64,000 bases of DNA. Origin: Desulfovibrio fairfieldensis (GTDB taxonomy: Bacteria; Desulfobacterota; Desulfovibrionia; Desulfovibrionales; Desulfovibrionaceae). This document shows, piece by piece, positions 1 to 7,867 of the stretch. The stretch is taken from assembly GCF_001553605.1 (NCBI RefSeq), contig NZ_CP014229.1, positions 2,694,501 through 2,758,500 on the forward strand, written 5' to 3'. The notes beneath the pieces are model-generated. The model searched no databases and was not told the DNA's origin. It saw only the letters and a program-made list of their open reading frames with translations. How positions within the stretch are numbered: the stretch's first letter is position 1; each line of letters begins with the position of its first letter. The position numbers and the translations under genes were made by a program.

Positions 1-1239
1 GGCATGATAGGCGGCCAGGCCCGCGCCCGCGCGACTGCTCGGCCCGGTGCCGTCCGTGTTCAGGGTGCGGATCAGCTCCTGGCCGCGCCTGCGGCCTTTC
101 TGTGGAATATTGGTGGTGTAACGCACTGTGCGGGTTGGCGGCGCGGCGTCGGCGGCCTGCGCCGGATTCCGCCCCTGGCCCTGAGTCTGCGGCGCGGGCA
201 TTACCCCCGGCTGCGCCGCCGACGCCAAAGGCGCGCCGGGGATGGCTCCCGCAAAAGACATGGCCGCCTGCACGGCCGTGGGCGTTCCCGCAGGTATGGC
301 CGACTGGCTTATGCTTTGCGCCGACGGCGCGGCCTGAGTAAAGGCCGCGTTCTGAAGCAGGGCCCCGTCGGGCCGCGCCGGATGCCGCAATGGAGGCCGC
401 ACGGCACGCGGGCCGAGCTTGTCCCCGGCCTCGCGCTGGGCCATCTGCGCCAGTTCCAGGCCGGAAGACGCTTCCTGCCGCCTCACGCCCTGTCCGGCGG
501 GCACGGCTTCCACCCGTCCCTGCGCGGGCGGGGCCAGGGCCTGCTGCGCCCGCAGGGCGGCCAAAGCCCGTTCCACTTCAGGATTACTCAGGGCTTCTGT
601 CCCGCTGCGCGCGTCCGCGCCGTTGTCGGCAGAGGCAGCCACCCGGGACGCGGCGGCTTGCCGGTCCATGGCGCCGCTCTGCGGAGCCGCGCCGTCATAG
701 ACGGAGGGCACGGCATCCCTGCGGCCCGCAGCCTGGGGGGCCTGGGCGGCATGGGCCGCTGACGGCGCGTCCGCAACCGCCGTAGCTTCCGGAGTTTTCG
801 GCGCCGCCTGCAGCAGCGGGGCCGCCGTGGGCGTAAAGGACGCGCCGCGACCCGACCCGGCGGCGCCTCGGCTGGCCGACACCAGATTGCGCGAAAGCTG
901 CTCGTACATCATGTCCGCCAGACCGATGCCGCCGGCCGAGGTCATGCTTTTGGACAATTCCTGATCATACATGTCCTGCCAGTACTGCTCATCGCGGCCA
1001 TGCAGAAGGCCGTTCTTGGGCAGGGTATTGCGCATTTCCTGCCACATCTTCTGGATGAAAACCGACTCGAAACCCTCACAGGCTTCGCGCAGTTTCTTGG
1101 CCTTGGCCTCAGGCGAAATCTTTTTTCCGCCGAGATCGCCCAGACCGGCGAGCTTGGCCTGGAGTTCGCGGCGGGAACCTTCGTTGCGGGCGCTTTCCGG
1201 CGGGATCGCGGCCGGGACGGCATTGAGGGGCGCGGTCAT
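1..1239 (-). CDS. flgJ: FlgJ-like flagellar rod-binding protein (partial, runs off window start)
   Basis: The frame is open from the ATG at 1239 down to base 1, giving at least 413 residues with no stop, so the C-terminus lies outside the window. Residues about 45-115 carry the FlgJ N-terminal rod-binding signature (CEGFESVFIQKMWQEMR, then a GGIGLADMMYEQL segment). FlgJ caps and guides rod assembly in the periplasm. After residue 120 the chain is a long Ala/Pro/Gln-rich linker, and no muramidase domain is visible before the edge. The start follows a GGAGGTGAT ribosome site inside the end of flgI, one base after its stop, so the two genes are translationally linked. The family call rests on the N-terminal domain only. 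Confidence 0.75.
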   Translation of the reverse strand, partial: MTAPLNAVPAAIPPESARNEGSRRELQAKLAGLGDLGGKKISPEAKAKKLREACEGFESVFIQKMWQEMRNTLPKNGLLHGRDEQYWQDMYDQELSKSMTSAGGIGLADMMYEQLSRNLVSASRGAAGSGRGASFTPTAAPLLQAAPKTPEATAVADAPSAAHAAQAPQAAGRRDAVPSVYDGAAPQSGAMDRQAAASRVAASADNGADARSGTEALSNPEVERALAALRAQQALAPPAQGRVEAVPAGQGVRRQEASSGLELAQMAQREAGDKLGPRAVRPPLRHPARPDGALLQNAAFTQAAPSAQSISQSAIPAGTPTAVQAAMSFAGAIPGAPLASAAQPGVMPAPQTQGQGRNPAQAADAAPPTRTVRYTTNIPQKGRRRGQELIRTLNTDGTGPSSRAGAGLAAYHA

Positions 1240-1240
1240 C

Positions 1241-2353
1241 TCAGATCACCTCCAGCTCCGCATGCAGCGAGCCCGACACCTGCAGGCTGCGCAAAATGGA
1301 AATCAGATCGCGGGGCGTGGCCCCGATGGCATTCAGGCCGTCCACCAGTTCCTGCAGGGTGGCCCCTTCCACCATGACCAGGCGGCGGTTTTCCTCACGC
1401 ACGTTGATGTCAGTCTGGGGCGTGACCACGGTCTGGCCCTGGGAAAAGGGACCGGGCTGCGAAACCTGCTGGCTTTCCTGGACGGTGATCTGCAGATTGC
1501 CGTGAGCCACAGCCGCGCGCGAAATGCGTACGTCCCGGCCCAATACCACAGTGCCGGTCTTTTCATCCACCACCACCTTGGCGGCGGTGTCCGGGGTTAC
1601 TTCCAGGTTCTCCACCGAGGCCATCAGGGGCACGAGATTGCTCTTGTACTGGGGGGGCACGTCCACGCTCACGCTCATGGCGTCCACGGCACGGGCGTAA
1701 GGGCCGCCCATGGCCGCGTTGAGACGCTCGGCGATCTGCTGGGCCGTGGAAAAATCCCCCACGCGCATGTTCAGGGTCAGCTTGTCCTGCTGGTTGAACT
1801 CAAAGGGGATGCCCCGCTCCACAATGCCGCCGCCGGGGATCAGGCCCACGGTATTGACGTTTTTCTGGGTGCTGGCCGCCGCTCCGGTGACAGAAAAGCC
1901 GCCCACGGTCAACGAACCCTGGGCCAGGCAGTAGGTCTTGCCGTCCACGCCCTTGAGCGCGGTCTGCAACAGCACGCCGCCCAGCAGGGAAGTGGCGTCG
2001 CCCACCGAGGAGACGGTCACGTCCAGGCGGCTGCCCGGCTTGGAGGAGACCGGCATGCGCGCCGTGACCATGACCGAGGCCACATTCTTGATTTTCAGGG
2101 CCGAGGAATTCACGCCGATGCCCATCCGGTCCATCATGTTTTTCATGGAACTGAGGGTGAAGACGGAATCCTTTTTGTCGCCGGTGCCCGCCAAGCCCAC
2201 CACCAGGCCGTAGCCGATGAGCTGGTTGTCGCGCACTCCGGAAAAGGTGGCGATATCCTTGATGCGTACCGCCTGGGCGGGCAGGGCCCAGCAGAGCAGC
2301 AGGGCCGCTACGGCCAACCAGAGGGCGTAATGGCGGGTGATCGTCAATTTCAT
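1241..2353 (-). CDS. flgI: Flagellar P-ring protein FlgI
   Basis: 370 residues, the usual FlgI length. A Sec signal peptide (residues 1 to about 29, ending in PAQA) is followed by the typical start [21 protein letters not shown] and the [12 protein letters not shown] segment. The protein forms the P ring around the flagellar rod in the periplasmic peptidoglycan layer. The C-terminus has the expected [15 protein letters not shown] pattern. The ATG at 2353 has a good GGAG site (GCAAGGAGCATGCGCC). It lies downstream of flgM but is separated from it by a terminator, and is directly followed by the flgJ-like gene. High confidence. Confidence 0.96.
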   Translation of the reverse strand: MKLTITRHYALWLAVAALLLCWALPAQAVRIKDIATFSGVRDNQLIGYGLVVGLAGTGDKKDSVFTLSSMKNMMDRMGIGVNSSALKIKNVASVMVTARMPVSSKPGSRLDVTVSSVGDATSLLGGVLLQTALKGVDGKTYCLAQGSLTVGGFSVTGAAASTQKNVNTVGLIPGGGIVERGIPFEFNQQDKLTLNMRVGDFSTAQQIAERLNAAMGGPYARAVDAMSVSVDVPPQYKSNLVPLMASVENLEVTPDTAAKVVVDEKTGTVVLGRDVRISRAAVAHGNLQITVQESQQVSQPGPFSQGQTVVTPQTDINVREENRRLVMVEGATLQELVDGLNAIGATPRDLISILRSLQVSGSLHAELEVI

Positions 2354-2438
2354 GGCGCATGCTCCTTGCCGGAGAACCGGCGTAAACCTTTATGCAGGAA
2401 GCATGCCCGGAGCAGTTCAAAGTTAAATGTTCCAGATG

Positions 2439-2469
2439 AAAAAAGCCGCCCCCCCTTACGGGAAGCGGC
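2439..2469 (-). terminator. Rho-independent terminator downstream of flgM
   Basis: Read on the minus strand, the stem GCCGC-TTCCC pairs with GGGGG-GCGGC around a short loop and is followed by six T residues (plus-strand A run at 2439-2444). It lies between the flgM stop and the flgI start, so the FlgM transcript probably ends here and flgI has its own promoter or depends on read-through. Confidence 0.6.
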
Positions 2470-2533
2470 GAAAAAACATCGTGCATACGCCCGTCGCCGA
2501 ATAGACGACGCGGACGGGACGGAGACACGTTGC

Positions 2534-2842
2534 CTATATTCGGAAGAGGCCCGGCTCCTCCCGGACCAGTCCGGCCGCGATGAGGCGGCTGTCCGGCTGG
2601 TAGGTGCCGTTGGCTACCTGGATGCGCAGAGATTCCACCTTGTCGGCGCGCACGTCCGGCGTATTCTGCGCGGTGCGGCGGGCCTCGGTCAGCAGCAAAG
2701 CGTCCTGGGAGACGCTCACCGTATCGCCCCGCTCTCCGTCGGACTGGCTTTCCGTTCTGGCCCGGGCGCGGGCCTCGCCGCTTTTTTCCAGGCCGGTAGC
2801 GTAGGGATCCAGTAACGGGTTTGTATTGGTCTGAATTTCCAT
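2534..2842 (-). CDS. flgM: Anti-sigma-28 factor FlgM
   Basis: 102 residues from the ATG at 2842, chosen because GGAGAAAAAGGAT precedes it; an upstream in-frame ATG at 2884 lacks such a site. The N-terminal half is polar and likely disordered. The C-terminal half has the FlgM sigma-binding pattern: ADKVESLRIQVANGTYQPD followed by a final helix with RLIAAGLV. FlgM binds and silences FliA (sigma-28) until it is exported through the completed hook-basal body. It sits directly after a DVU0524-like gene behind a sigma-28-type promoter, so FlgM is probably made as a late gene that feeds back on its own sigma factor. Confidence 0.9.
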   Translation of the reverse strand: MEIQTNTNPLLDPYATGLEKSGEARARARTESQSDGERGDTVSVSQDALLLTEARRTAQNTPDVRADKVESLRIQVANGTYQPDSRLIAAGLVREEPGLFRI

Positions 2843-2934
2843 ATCCTTTTTCTCCAATCCAGAGCAGGCGTCCTCCCGCCTCACAGCTTCTCGACGCCGG
2901 CTCCGCTCGCGTCCGGCACGGGGCGCATGTCCCC

Positions 2935-3369
2935 CTATTGCCCGGACGGCTTTTCCAACATGCTCTGGTCAACCTTTTGGCGCGTGATGCGCCAGAGAAC
3001 ATGCCGCGTGCGGCGCTGTTCCTCTTCACTCAGGGGACGCGGCCCCTCGGGGCCCTGGCCCACGATGCAGAGTCTGCCGCCCGGCGGGTAGGTGAACTGC
3101 ACCTCCTGCCCCACGGCCTTGCCCAGTTCCCGGCGGATTTCCTCCACCACGGGATTGTCGCTGCCGGTGAAGATCAGGCTGTCAAACAATTCCTGCGCCA
3201 CTTTTTCCACATAGGCGCGGCGTTTGACGGACGGGTCGGGGTCCTGCGGCTCCAGCCCTTCGGCCAGACGCCGCCGCACGCGGAAACGGGCCAGCCGACG
3301 GGCCGCCAGCAATTGCTGCTCATAGCCTTGCAGCATGATGCGCATTTGCGCGGTGGTCGTATCGGCCAT
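2935..3369 (-). CDS. DVU0524-like FlgM-associated conserved protein
   Basis: 144 residues, soluble, with no signal peptide or membrane segment. The charged N-terminal half is rich in Arg/Leu/Glu and likely helical. A short segment near residue 95 (QFTYPPGGRLCIVGQGPEG) precedes a basic C-terminal helix (QRRTRHVLWRITRQKVDQ). It is immediately upstream of flgM (92-base gap) and directly downstream of a sigma-28 promoter, matching the position of DVU0524 in D. vulgaris. Its biochemical role is unknown. The family assignment is from context and memory of that locus, not from a search. Confidence 0.7.
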   Translation of the reverse strand: MADTTTAQMRIMLQGYEQQLLAARRLARFRVRRRLAEGLEPQDPDPSVKRRAYVEKVAQELFDSLIFTGSDNPVVEEIRRELGKAVGQEVQFTYPPGGRLCIVGQGPEGPRPLSEEEQRRTRHVLWRITRQKVDQSMLEKPSGQ

Positions 3370-3392
3370 GATATTTTCCGTCCCTGTTGGTG

Positions 3393-3419
3393 TTTTCGGC
3401 CTTCCACCGTGAAACTTTA
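3393..3419 (-). promoter_or_regulatory. Sigma-28 (FliA) promoter for the DVU0524-like/flgM unit
   Basis: On the minus strand the sequence reads TAAA, 15 bases, then GCCGAAAA. The FliA consensus is TAAA-N15-GCCGATAA, so spacing is exact and only one -10 base differs. It lies 24 bases upstream of the ATG at 3369, leaving room for a start site and short leader. Confidence 0.75.
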
Positions 3420-3494
3420 GACTTTTTTACGCTTTTTGGCGTCATAACGCCATTTTTTTCAGATAACCTATGGAAATACATCGAATTAAATTTC

Positions 3495-4877
3495 TTACTT
3501 TTTTCGTCCGTTATCGAAGATGACCCGTCTGCCGCTTGCCGCCGGACCGTCCACAAGAAAAATGCCGTCCGCGATATGTCGTGTTTTGGGCAGATCCGCC
3601 TCCGTCAGGCCGGGCCGCAATATCACCCGCCCGTCGGCGGACAGGCTGAAACAGCGGCTGTAGCGGGTGTCCGCCACGGCGGAAAGATGGATATAGTCCC
3701 GCCAGAAAACAAGGGGGTCTCCCGCCCGCGCCGCCGCAACCCGCGAGGCCTCTCGCTCCCGCTCCGGGTCAAGCTCCCGGAAGGGCACGCCGTGACGCGC
3801 GGCACTGTCCCGCATGCGGCGCAACGGCACGAGGCCGAGCGTCTCCCGCGTGCGCTTGGGCACGAAAAACCGCACCCGCAATATCTCGTCGCCCTCACTG
3901 GCCGCCTGCGGAGCGCGGCGCAGCACCAGGCCGTGCTTATCCAGGGCCTCCCGGGCCAGAGCGGCCGGGGACCTGCCGGGCCAGGGGGTCAGTATGCGCC
4001 GGAACAGGGCTTCCAGTTCCGGGGGCGTGTCCGGAAAGACATACACGGTGGATCCGCCGCCGCGTCGGGCGCTGACCTCCGCCACGCCCACAAGGATATG
4101 TTCCGGATTTGCCGCGCCGGGCGGCGCGTAGCCCCCGCCCACATCCCCGTGCGCGCCGGGGCAGGCCGCCTCATTGCCGGTATTGGGCGCGCCGTCGTAA
4201 ATGGAACGCAAGGGAAAATTCCGGCGGTACTCGTTGGCGGCGGTCAGGTGCAGGGTCCGGGCCACGATTTCCGGTCCCAGGGCCACGTCGAAATCGCCTT
4301 CGTCGGCATTGCCGGGCAGGCCGAAGGACCCCACAGTATCGAACAAGCCCAGAAAACCGATCTCCAGCGGGCAGTCCAGACGACCGTAGCCCTGGTTCCG
4401 GATGACCCGAAGGTTGGGACGGATGGGACGGGGCACCGCGCTCGCGTCCATGGGGCGGCGGGGGTCCGGCAGACCGGCCAGCAACACCGCGTTGACGAAG
4501 TGCCGGGCCAGGGCCGCGCCCCGGCTGAAACCGAAGACATCCAGCACGATCCGCGCGGGCGGGAAAGGCCAGACCCGCTGAAAGACCGCCAGCAGGCCTT
4601 CCGCCGCGTCGGCCATACGGGCATAACCGCCGGACTTGCCCAGTCCCGTGGCCAGAGAGAGGGGATCGCCGCGCAGATTGCCCGCGGAATCATACACGCC
4701 GATGCCCGGCACATAGGCCGCGAACACGCTTTGGCCGTCCGTGGCATAAAGATCGTACAGGGCGGCGATATTAGTGGGCCGGGCCGCGGTTGCGCGCAGA
4801 TCCTTATGATTGCCCGTACCGTCGAAAAAAATGCCGATGCGCAGGTCCGGCCCGCCGGTATCTGTTGATGAAGGCAT
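3495..4877 (-). CDS. Tle1-like (DUF2235) alpha/beta-hydrolase, candidate type VI lipase effector
   Basis: 460 residues. The ATG at 4877 was chosen for its GGAG site (GGCAGGAGTCGCT). The N-terminus has the DUF2235/Tle1 opening LRIGIFFDGTGNHKD (residues 12-26) and a nucleophile elbow GFSRG with Ser at about residue 118. This is followed by a DVGGGYAPPG-type segment carrying a likely catalytic Asp. Family members are phospholipases or esterases, often delivered by type VI secretion. No VgrG, PAAR or obvious immunity gene is adjacent; neighbours are flagellar genes and an MFS exporter. The catalytic fold is well supported; effector status is inference. Confidence 0.8.
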   Translation of the reverse strand: MPSSTDTGGPDLRIGIFFDGTGNHKDLRATAARPTNIAALYDLYATDGQSVFAAYVPGIGVYDSAGNLRGDPLSLATGLGKSGGYARMADAAEGLLAVFQRVWPFPPARIVLDVFGFSRGAALARHFVNAVLLAGLPDPRRPMDASAVPRPIRPNLRVIRNQGYGRLDCPLEIGFLGLFDTVGSFGLPGNADEGDFDVALGPEIVARTLHLTAANEYRRNFPLRSIYDGAPNTGNEAACPGAHGDVGGGYAPPGAANPEHILVGVAEVSARRGGGSTVYVFPDTPPELEALFRRILTPWPGRSPAALAREALDKHGLVLRRAPQAASEGDEILRVRFFVPKRTRETLGLVPLRRMRDSAARHGVPFRELDPEREREASRVAAARAGDPLVFWRDYIHLSAVADTRYSRCFSLSADGRVILRPGLTEADLPKTRHIADGIFLVDGPAASGRRVIFDNGRKK

Positions 4878-4944
4878 AGCGACTCCTGCCGGTTGCGGCC
4901 AGGGCCTGTGTTTCCCGGCGCGACCGGCGGGCATCCGCCCTGCC

Positions 4945-6318
4945 TTATTGCCGGTTGCGTGCCAGGACAAAGCCCACGGCCAGCAGATTGAGCAGGCCGA
5001 AAATGATCAGGTCCGTGCGCATACTGCGCAGAAAACCGTCGATATTGGCTATGCTCACGGCCTCCTGGCCCAGAAAAAGACTCAGGGTCAGGGTGATGAC
5101 CACCATATTGCAGAGCTGGCCGCCGGTGCGCACGGCCCCGGTGAGCCCGGAGGCCTGGCCCACGTGATCCGGCCCGGCGCTTTCCAGAATGATGGTGGTG
5201 TTGGGCAGGGCGAACAGGCTGATGCCCACGCCCAGCAGGCATTGCGCCCCCAGCAGCAGACTCAGGGGCGAGTCCAGTTGCAGGAAGGCCGCCGCCGTGA
5301 GCCCCAGGCCGCACAGAGCCACGCCCACGGCGCAGACATAGCCGGGATTCCAGGCATTGCAGAGGCGCGCGGCCAGCGGCGTGGTCAGGACCTGCACCAC
5401 GGATTGCAGCGCCAGGAAAAAACCTGCCTCCTGCACGCTCATGCCGCGCCCCACCTGCAGATAGAGGCTGAAAAAAAACAGCATGCCGAAAAAGGAGCTG
5501 TAGTTGACAAAGGCCGCCAGCGAGGACAGGGCGAAGACCCGGTTGCGGGCCAGCAGGCGGATGTCCAGCAGAGGATAGCGGCTTTTCAGCTCCAGCAGGC
5601 AGAATACGGCCAGCAGAAGCGCGAAGGACGCCAGCAGGCCCCAGGCCAGAACCGGGCTTTCCGCCAGTTCCGACGCGCCGAAGGTCAGGGCGGCCATGGC
5701 GCAGCCGTAAATGATGCAACCCCACCAGTCAAAGGGCTGGCCCTCGGCCGTGCGCCATTCCAGCTTGACGCAGTACTTCATGAGCAGAAACGCCCCGGCG
5801 GCGGCCAGGGCATTGCCCCAGAACAACCAGCGCCAACCCAGCCAGCCCGCGATGAATCCGGCCACGGGCGGGCCGCAGGCAATACCGGCATAGACCGCCG
5901 CGCCGCTGAAGCCCAGATAGCTGGCGCGTTGGCCCGGCGGCGCGGCCGAGGCCAGCAGGGCCAGGCCGCTGGCGTTGAACATGGCACCGCCCACGCCCTG
6001 CACAAAGCGCAAAACCAGAAACAGCGGCGCGGAATCCACAAAACCGAGCAGAGCCCCGGCCAGGGCGAAGACGCCCATGCCCCAGAGGAAGACGCGGCGG
6101 CGGCCGCAGATGTCGCCGAGGCTGCCCGAAGCCAGCTGGAACACCGCCAGCCCCAAGGAATAGAAGGCCCCCACCAGGCCGAGCTGGCGGGCGCTGGCCC
6201 GCAGGCTCTCGCCCAGGGGCGGCAGAACGGCGTTGACCCCGGCCATCATGAACGGCATGAAGAACAGCGCCGTACAGACGGCCAGCAGCAGGCGGCGATG
6301 ATTTTTTTCAATAGGCAT
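4945..6318 (-). CDS. MFS drug-efflux type transporter (DHA2-like)
   Basis: 457 residues of nearly continuous hydrophobic helices, starting MPIEKNHRRLLLAVCTALFF. The cytoplasmic loop-2 motif is present as GSLGDICGRRRVFLWG, and the motif-C-like glycine/proline-rich segment is GIACGPPVAGFIAGWLGWRW in helix 5. A loop before the second half (LELKSRYPLLDIRLLARNRVF) is typical of the DHA2/EmrB group of proton-driven multidrug exporters. The gene stops 67 bases before the lipase start on the same strand, so the two may be co-transcribed. Substrate cannot be told. Confidence 0.88.
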   Translation of the reverse strand: MPIEKNHRRLLLAVCTALFFMPFMMAGVNAVLPPLGESLRASARQLGLVGAFYSLGLAVFQLASGSLGDICGRRRVFLWGMGVFALAGALLGFVDSAPLFLVLRFVQGVGGAMFNASGLALLASAAPPGQRASYLGFSGAAVYAGIACGPPVAGFIAGWLGWRWLFWGNALAAAGAFLLMKYCVKLEWRTAEGQPFDWWGCIIYGCAMAALTFGASELAESPVLAWGLLASFALLLAVFCLLELKSRYPLLDIRLLARNRVFALSSLAAFVNYSSFFGMLFFFSLYLQVGRGMSVQEAGFFLALQSVVQVLTTPLAARLCNAWNPGYVCAVGVALCGLGLTAAAFLQLDSPLSLLLGAQCLLGVGISLFALPNTTIILESAGPDHVGQASGLTGAVRTGGQLCNMVVITLTLSLFLGQEAVSIANIDGFLRSMRTDLIIFGLLNLLAVGFVLARNRQ

Positions 6319-6450
6319 GCCGCAGCATATATCTCCGGCGGCGGGGGAGGGTCAACACGCGCGGCGCGGCGTCAGGGTCAATCCGTTCTCCGTCCGTGGA
6401 CAGAGTTATTTTGTATTTATAGCAGGTTACCTTTCTAAAGATAATTGTTT

Positions 6451-6600
6451 TAGGGCGCGTTAACACTACTGGGATTTTGTTCGCTGGCTAGGAAAACGAC
6501 CCTTTTATGAAGGGAGCGTACTCTTACGGTACGTGACCGGAATAAAAGGTGAAGTTCGACGACGCCAGCGGGCGAAAGAACGTAGTGTTAACACGCCCTA
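6451..6600. repeat. Family A MITE-like element, copy A1 (150 bp with flanking TA)
   Basis: Bounded by TA on both sides with terminal inverted repeats GGGCGCGTTAACACTAC and GTAGTGTTAACACGCCC. The interior carries a GGGAGCGTACTC / GGTACGTGAC core. A near-identical copy lies at 29163-29312. The 146-bp body shares layout and blocks with the family B elements, so A and B are diverged relatives. No coding capacity. The target is TTAG. It lies between the MFS gene start (upstream side) and the end of metF. Confidence 0.9.
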
Positions 6601-6750
6601 GTGGGCTTGTCGTATGTGATGAGGTATTCCGAGCCCTGCGGACACAGTGGTTTTACGCCTCCCGGCGTTTGGGCCGCCCCAGGCCCCCCTGCCCCGCTGT
6701 AGCCGTAACGCAATGGCGCGGCGTCCCGCAGGTCTTGCTCGCGCGCCGCG
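6601..6750 (-). other. Unassigned stretch between element A1 and metF, possible gene remnant
   Basis: About 150 bases with no recognisable gene. On the minus strand the metF-distal sequence reads as an open stretch (…GGVKPLCPQGSEYLITYDKP…) with protein-like composition that runs into element A1, but it has no start of its own and no family I recognise. It may be the tail of a gene cut by the element, or chance. No terminator hairpin is evident after metF. Confidence 0.2.
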
Positions 6751-7620
6751 CTACATGCCCACTTCCTCGGCGATCTGCAGGCAGAGATCACCCTTGTTCA
6801 GGGTATACAGGTGGATGCCCGGCGCGCCGCACTCCAGCAACTGACAGATCTGGCGCACGGCGAAATCCAGGCCCGCGTCGCGCACGGCCTCGGCCCCGCC
6901 CTTGCGGTGGGCTTCCTCCAGGCTGAGATAGAGCTTGCCCGGGATATTGGCCCCGCACAGCGAGAGCACCCGGCGCAGGGAATCGAAACTCTGAATGGGC
7001 AGAATTCCCGGCACCACCGGCACATTCAGCCCTTTGGCGCGCAGATCTTCCACCAGGGCTTCATACTCGCGCACGTCAAAAAAGAGCTGGCTCACGGCAA
7101 AGTCCGCCCCGGCGCGCAGTTTTTCCTCCGTGTACCGGCGGTCCAGGGCAAAGGAGCGGGATTCGGGGTGCGGCGCGGGATAGGCGGCCACACCGATGCC
7201 CATGTCCGGTTCATGCTCGCGCGTGAAGGCCACCAGGTCGGCGGCATGCTGAAAATAACCCTGTTTCCAGTCCCAGTTGCCTGTTTTGGGCGGGTCGCCG
7301 CGCAGAGCCAGCACATTGCCCACACCGGCGGCGCGCAACTCCTTGAGGAAAGCCGCGATGTTCCCGGGTTCGGCCCCCACGCAGGTCAGATGGGCCATGG
7401 TGGTAAAACCGCGCCTAGCCAGCTCGGCCGTGACGGCCAGGGTGCTGTGCTGCCGCGCGCCCCCGGCGCCGTAGGTCACGGACACAAAGAGCGGATCAAG
7501 GGCGCGCAGCTGTTCCACTGTGGCGTAAAAGCCCGGCAGCTGGGCCTCGTCCGAAGGAGGAAAAAATTCCAGGGAGAAAAAAGGCGCTTTGGCGGCTTGA
7601 ATCAGCGTGCCTATCTGCAT
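6751..7620 (-). CDS. metF: 5,10-methylenetetrahydrofolate reductase
   Basis: 289 residues, the usual length for the bacterial enzyme. The ATG at 7620 has the site CCAAGGAGCGGAAC. Family motifs: SLEFFPPSDEAQ with the catalytic Glu near residue 18, FVSVTYGAGGA, HLTCVG, and the folate/FAD-site ALRGDPPK. The enzyme is a cytosolic flavoprotein TIM barrel reducing methylene-THF to methyl-THF for methionine synthesis. It is monocistronic, with its own promoter overlapped by an inverted repeat (7763-7790), suggesting repression linked to methionine or S-adenosylhomocysteine status. Confidence 0.96.
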   Translation of the reverse strand: MQIGTLIQAAKAPFFSLEFFPPSDEAQLPGFYATVEQLRALDPLFVSVTYGAGGARQHSTLAVTAELARRGFTTMAHLTCVGAEPGNIAAFLKELRAAGVGNVLALRGDPPKTGNWDWKQGYFQHAADLVAFTREHEPDMGIGVAAYPAPHPESRSFALDRRYTEEKLRAGADFAVSQLFFDVREYEALVEDLRAKGLNVPVVPGILPIQSFDSLRRVLSLCGANIPGKLYLSLEEAHRKGGAEAVRDAGLDFAVRQICQLLECGAPGIHLYTLNKGDLCLQIAEEVGM

Positions 7621-7762
7621 GTTCCGCTCCTTGGCCGGGGCCTGGCGGGATGCCACGCCGCCCGCGGCGGCGCGCAACCCCTTACGGGTTTGTGTGTCTT
7701 ATTTTTCAAAGTAGACATCGGGCCCGCGGGCCGCTTGCGTGTCGTTGAGCAACTTAATTATG

Positions 7763-7790
7763 TGTATATCAAGATAAGCTGATATGTCAA
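7763..7790 (-). promoter_or_regulatory. metF promoter overlapped by a 20-bp dyad operator (SahR-like candidate)
   Basis: On the minus strand TTGACA, 16 bases, TATACA forms a strong sigma-70 promoter. Exactly between and over these boxes lies the dyad ATATCA-N8-TGATAT (7766-7785). A repressor bound there would block both boxes. In Desulfovibrionales the ArsR-family regulator SahR controls methionine-cycle genes through a palindrome of this length; the link to SahR is by memory of that regulon and unverified. Confidence 0.6.
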
Positions 7791-7867
7791 TGCCGCCATC
7801 TGTTTCCCGTCTTCCCTCCGACGTGCTCCGTCTTGCCAAAGACCGGACTTGGTCGTAAGGGAAAACC

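Noticed and set aside
971..2815. A 614-codon plus-strand open frame over flgI and flgM
   Set aside because: His/Gly/Arg-rich antisense shadow; the minus strand encodes well-conserved flagellar proteins.
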